A DNA stretch of 5,251 nt from CAYJAZ01 sp964369165 (GTDB taxonomy: Bacteria; Desulfobacterota; Desulfovibrionia; Desulfovibrionales; Desulfovibrionaceae), in the NCBI GenBank assembly GCA_964369165.1, contig CAYJFE010000150.1:1-5251 (forward strand), in the 5' to 3' direction. Position 1 is the first letter of the stretch; each line of letters begins with the position of its first letter. The position numbers and the translations under genes are program-made. Positions 5,075-5,251 of the stretch are shown here, in pieces. The notes under the pieces were generated by a model. That model had not been told where the DNA came from, did not search any database, and saw only the letters and a program-made list of their open reading frames with translations.

Positions 5075-5251
5075 GAAACTAAAACAATCAGAATCTTCTA
5101 CTAATTTAATGCACTAAAAATGGGTGTATTACCCTTGTCAATGGGGTTATTCATGAAGCAAAACGAGCTTAAACTCTTAAGTATAAATAAAAAACATTGG
5201 ATAGGCTACAGTTTAGTGGACAATTTTTAATCGAAGTGTAATATTAGAAAC

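Noticed and set aside
5208..5228. TTTAGTGGACA, resembling the end of an IS3-family element
   Set aside because: Only one short, generic match with no partner inverted repeat and no transposase in the window.
5153..5230. A 25-codon rightward frame starting ATGAAGCAAAACGAG
   Set aside because: Too short, no convincing ribosome binding site, no recognisable sequence.

Overview
The window looks like an integration hot spot in an AT-rich, probably Gram-negative (proteobacterial) genome. It holds the mobilization end of one integrative element, a tRNA-type attachment site, and the start of a second integrated element or remnant. The proteobacterial assignment rests on the IncP/RP4-type relaxase, TraJ and oriT trio and on a P4-type integrase beside a tRNA 3' end. 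A low-GC Desulfovibrionaceae-like host is only a guess from the style of the first integrase. Nothing here fixes the species.

Left part (1-1984). A two-gene operon reads leftward: a TraJ-like relaxosome protein (1501-1827), then by an ATGA overlap a MobP/TraI-type relaxase that runs off the left edge after 501 codons. Just upstream of traJ is a recognisable IncP-type oriT. It has a GCGAATAAG box, an imperfect inverted repeat, and a TATCCTG|T nick sequence on the + strand (predicted nick between 1938 and 1939). A plausible operon promoter (TTGACT, 17 bp, extended -10) lies beyond the nick, with an inverted repeat between its -35 and -10. TraJ would bind oriT and bring in the relaxase, which nicks the + strand. 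The 5' end at 1939 would enter the recipient first and the relaxase genes last.

Middle (1985-3233). A very AT-rich stretch with a 20-bp tandem repeat is followed by a complete tyrosine recombinase (Int1, 2170-3054, leftward). About 100 bp upstream of Int1 lies a 28-bp fragment matching the 3' end of a tRNA gene (T-loop, 3' acceptor strand, CCA), followed by a strong intrinsic terminator. No anticodon half is present, so this is read as an att repeat at the right end of the Int1/relaxase element and not as a functional tRNA.

Right part (3234-5251). A G/T-skewed stretch, then a strikingly regular 12-bp-period array of GGGTAC boxes, then a P4/DUF4102-type integrase (Int2, 3459-4568, rightward) whose Shine-Dalgarno sequence sits inside a perfect 16-bp palindrome. 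Int2 faces away from the same tRNA end, the usual layout for the start of a second tRNA-targeted island. The last ~680 bp hold two perfect hairpins and at most one weak candidate gene for a small membrane protein, and may be island remnant.

The simplest reading is two integrative elements in tandem at one tRNA locus, each with its own integrase, meeting at the att site at about 3157-3184. No excisionase, replication gene or type IV secretion gene is visible, so the window cannot say whether the left element is a self-transmissible ICE or a mobilizable element.
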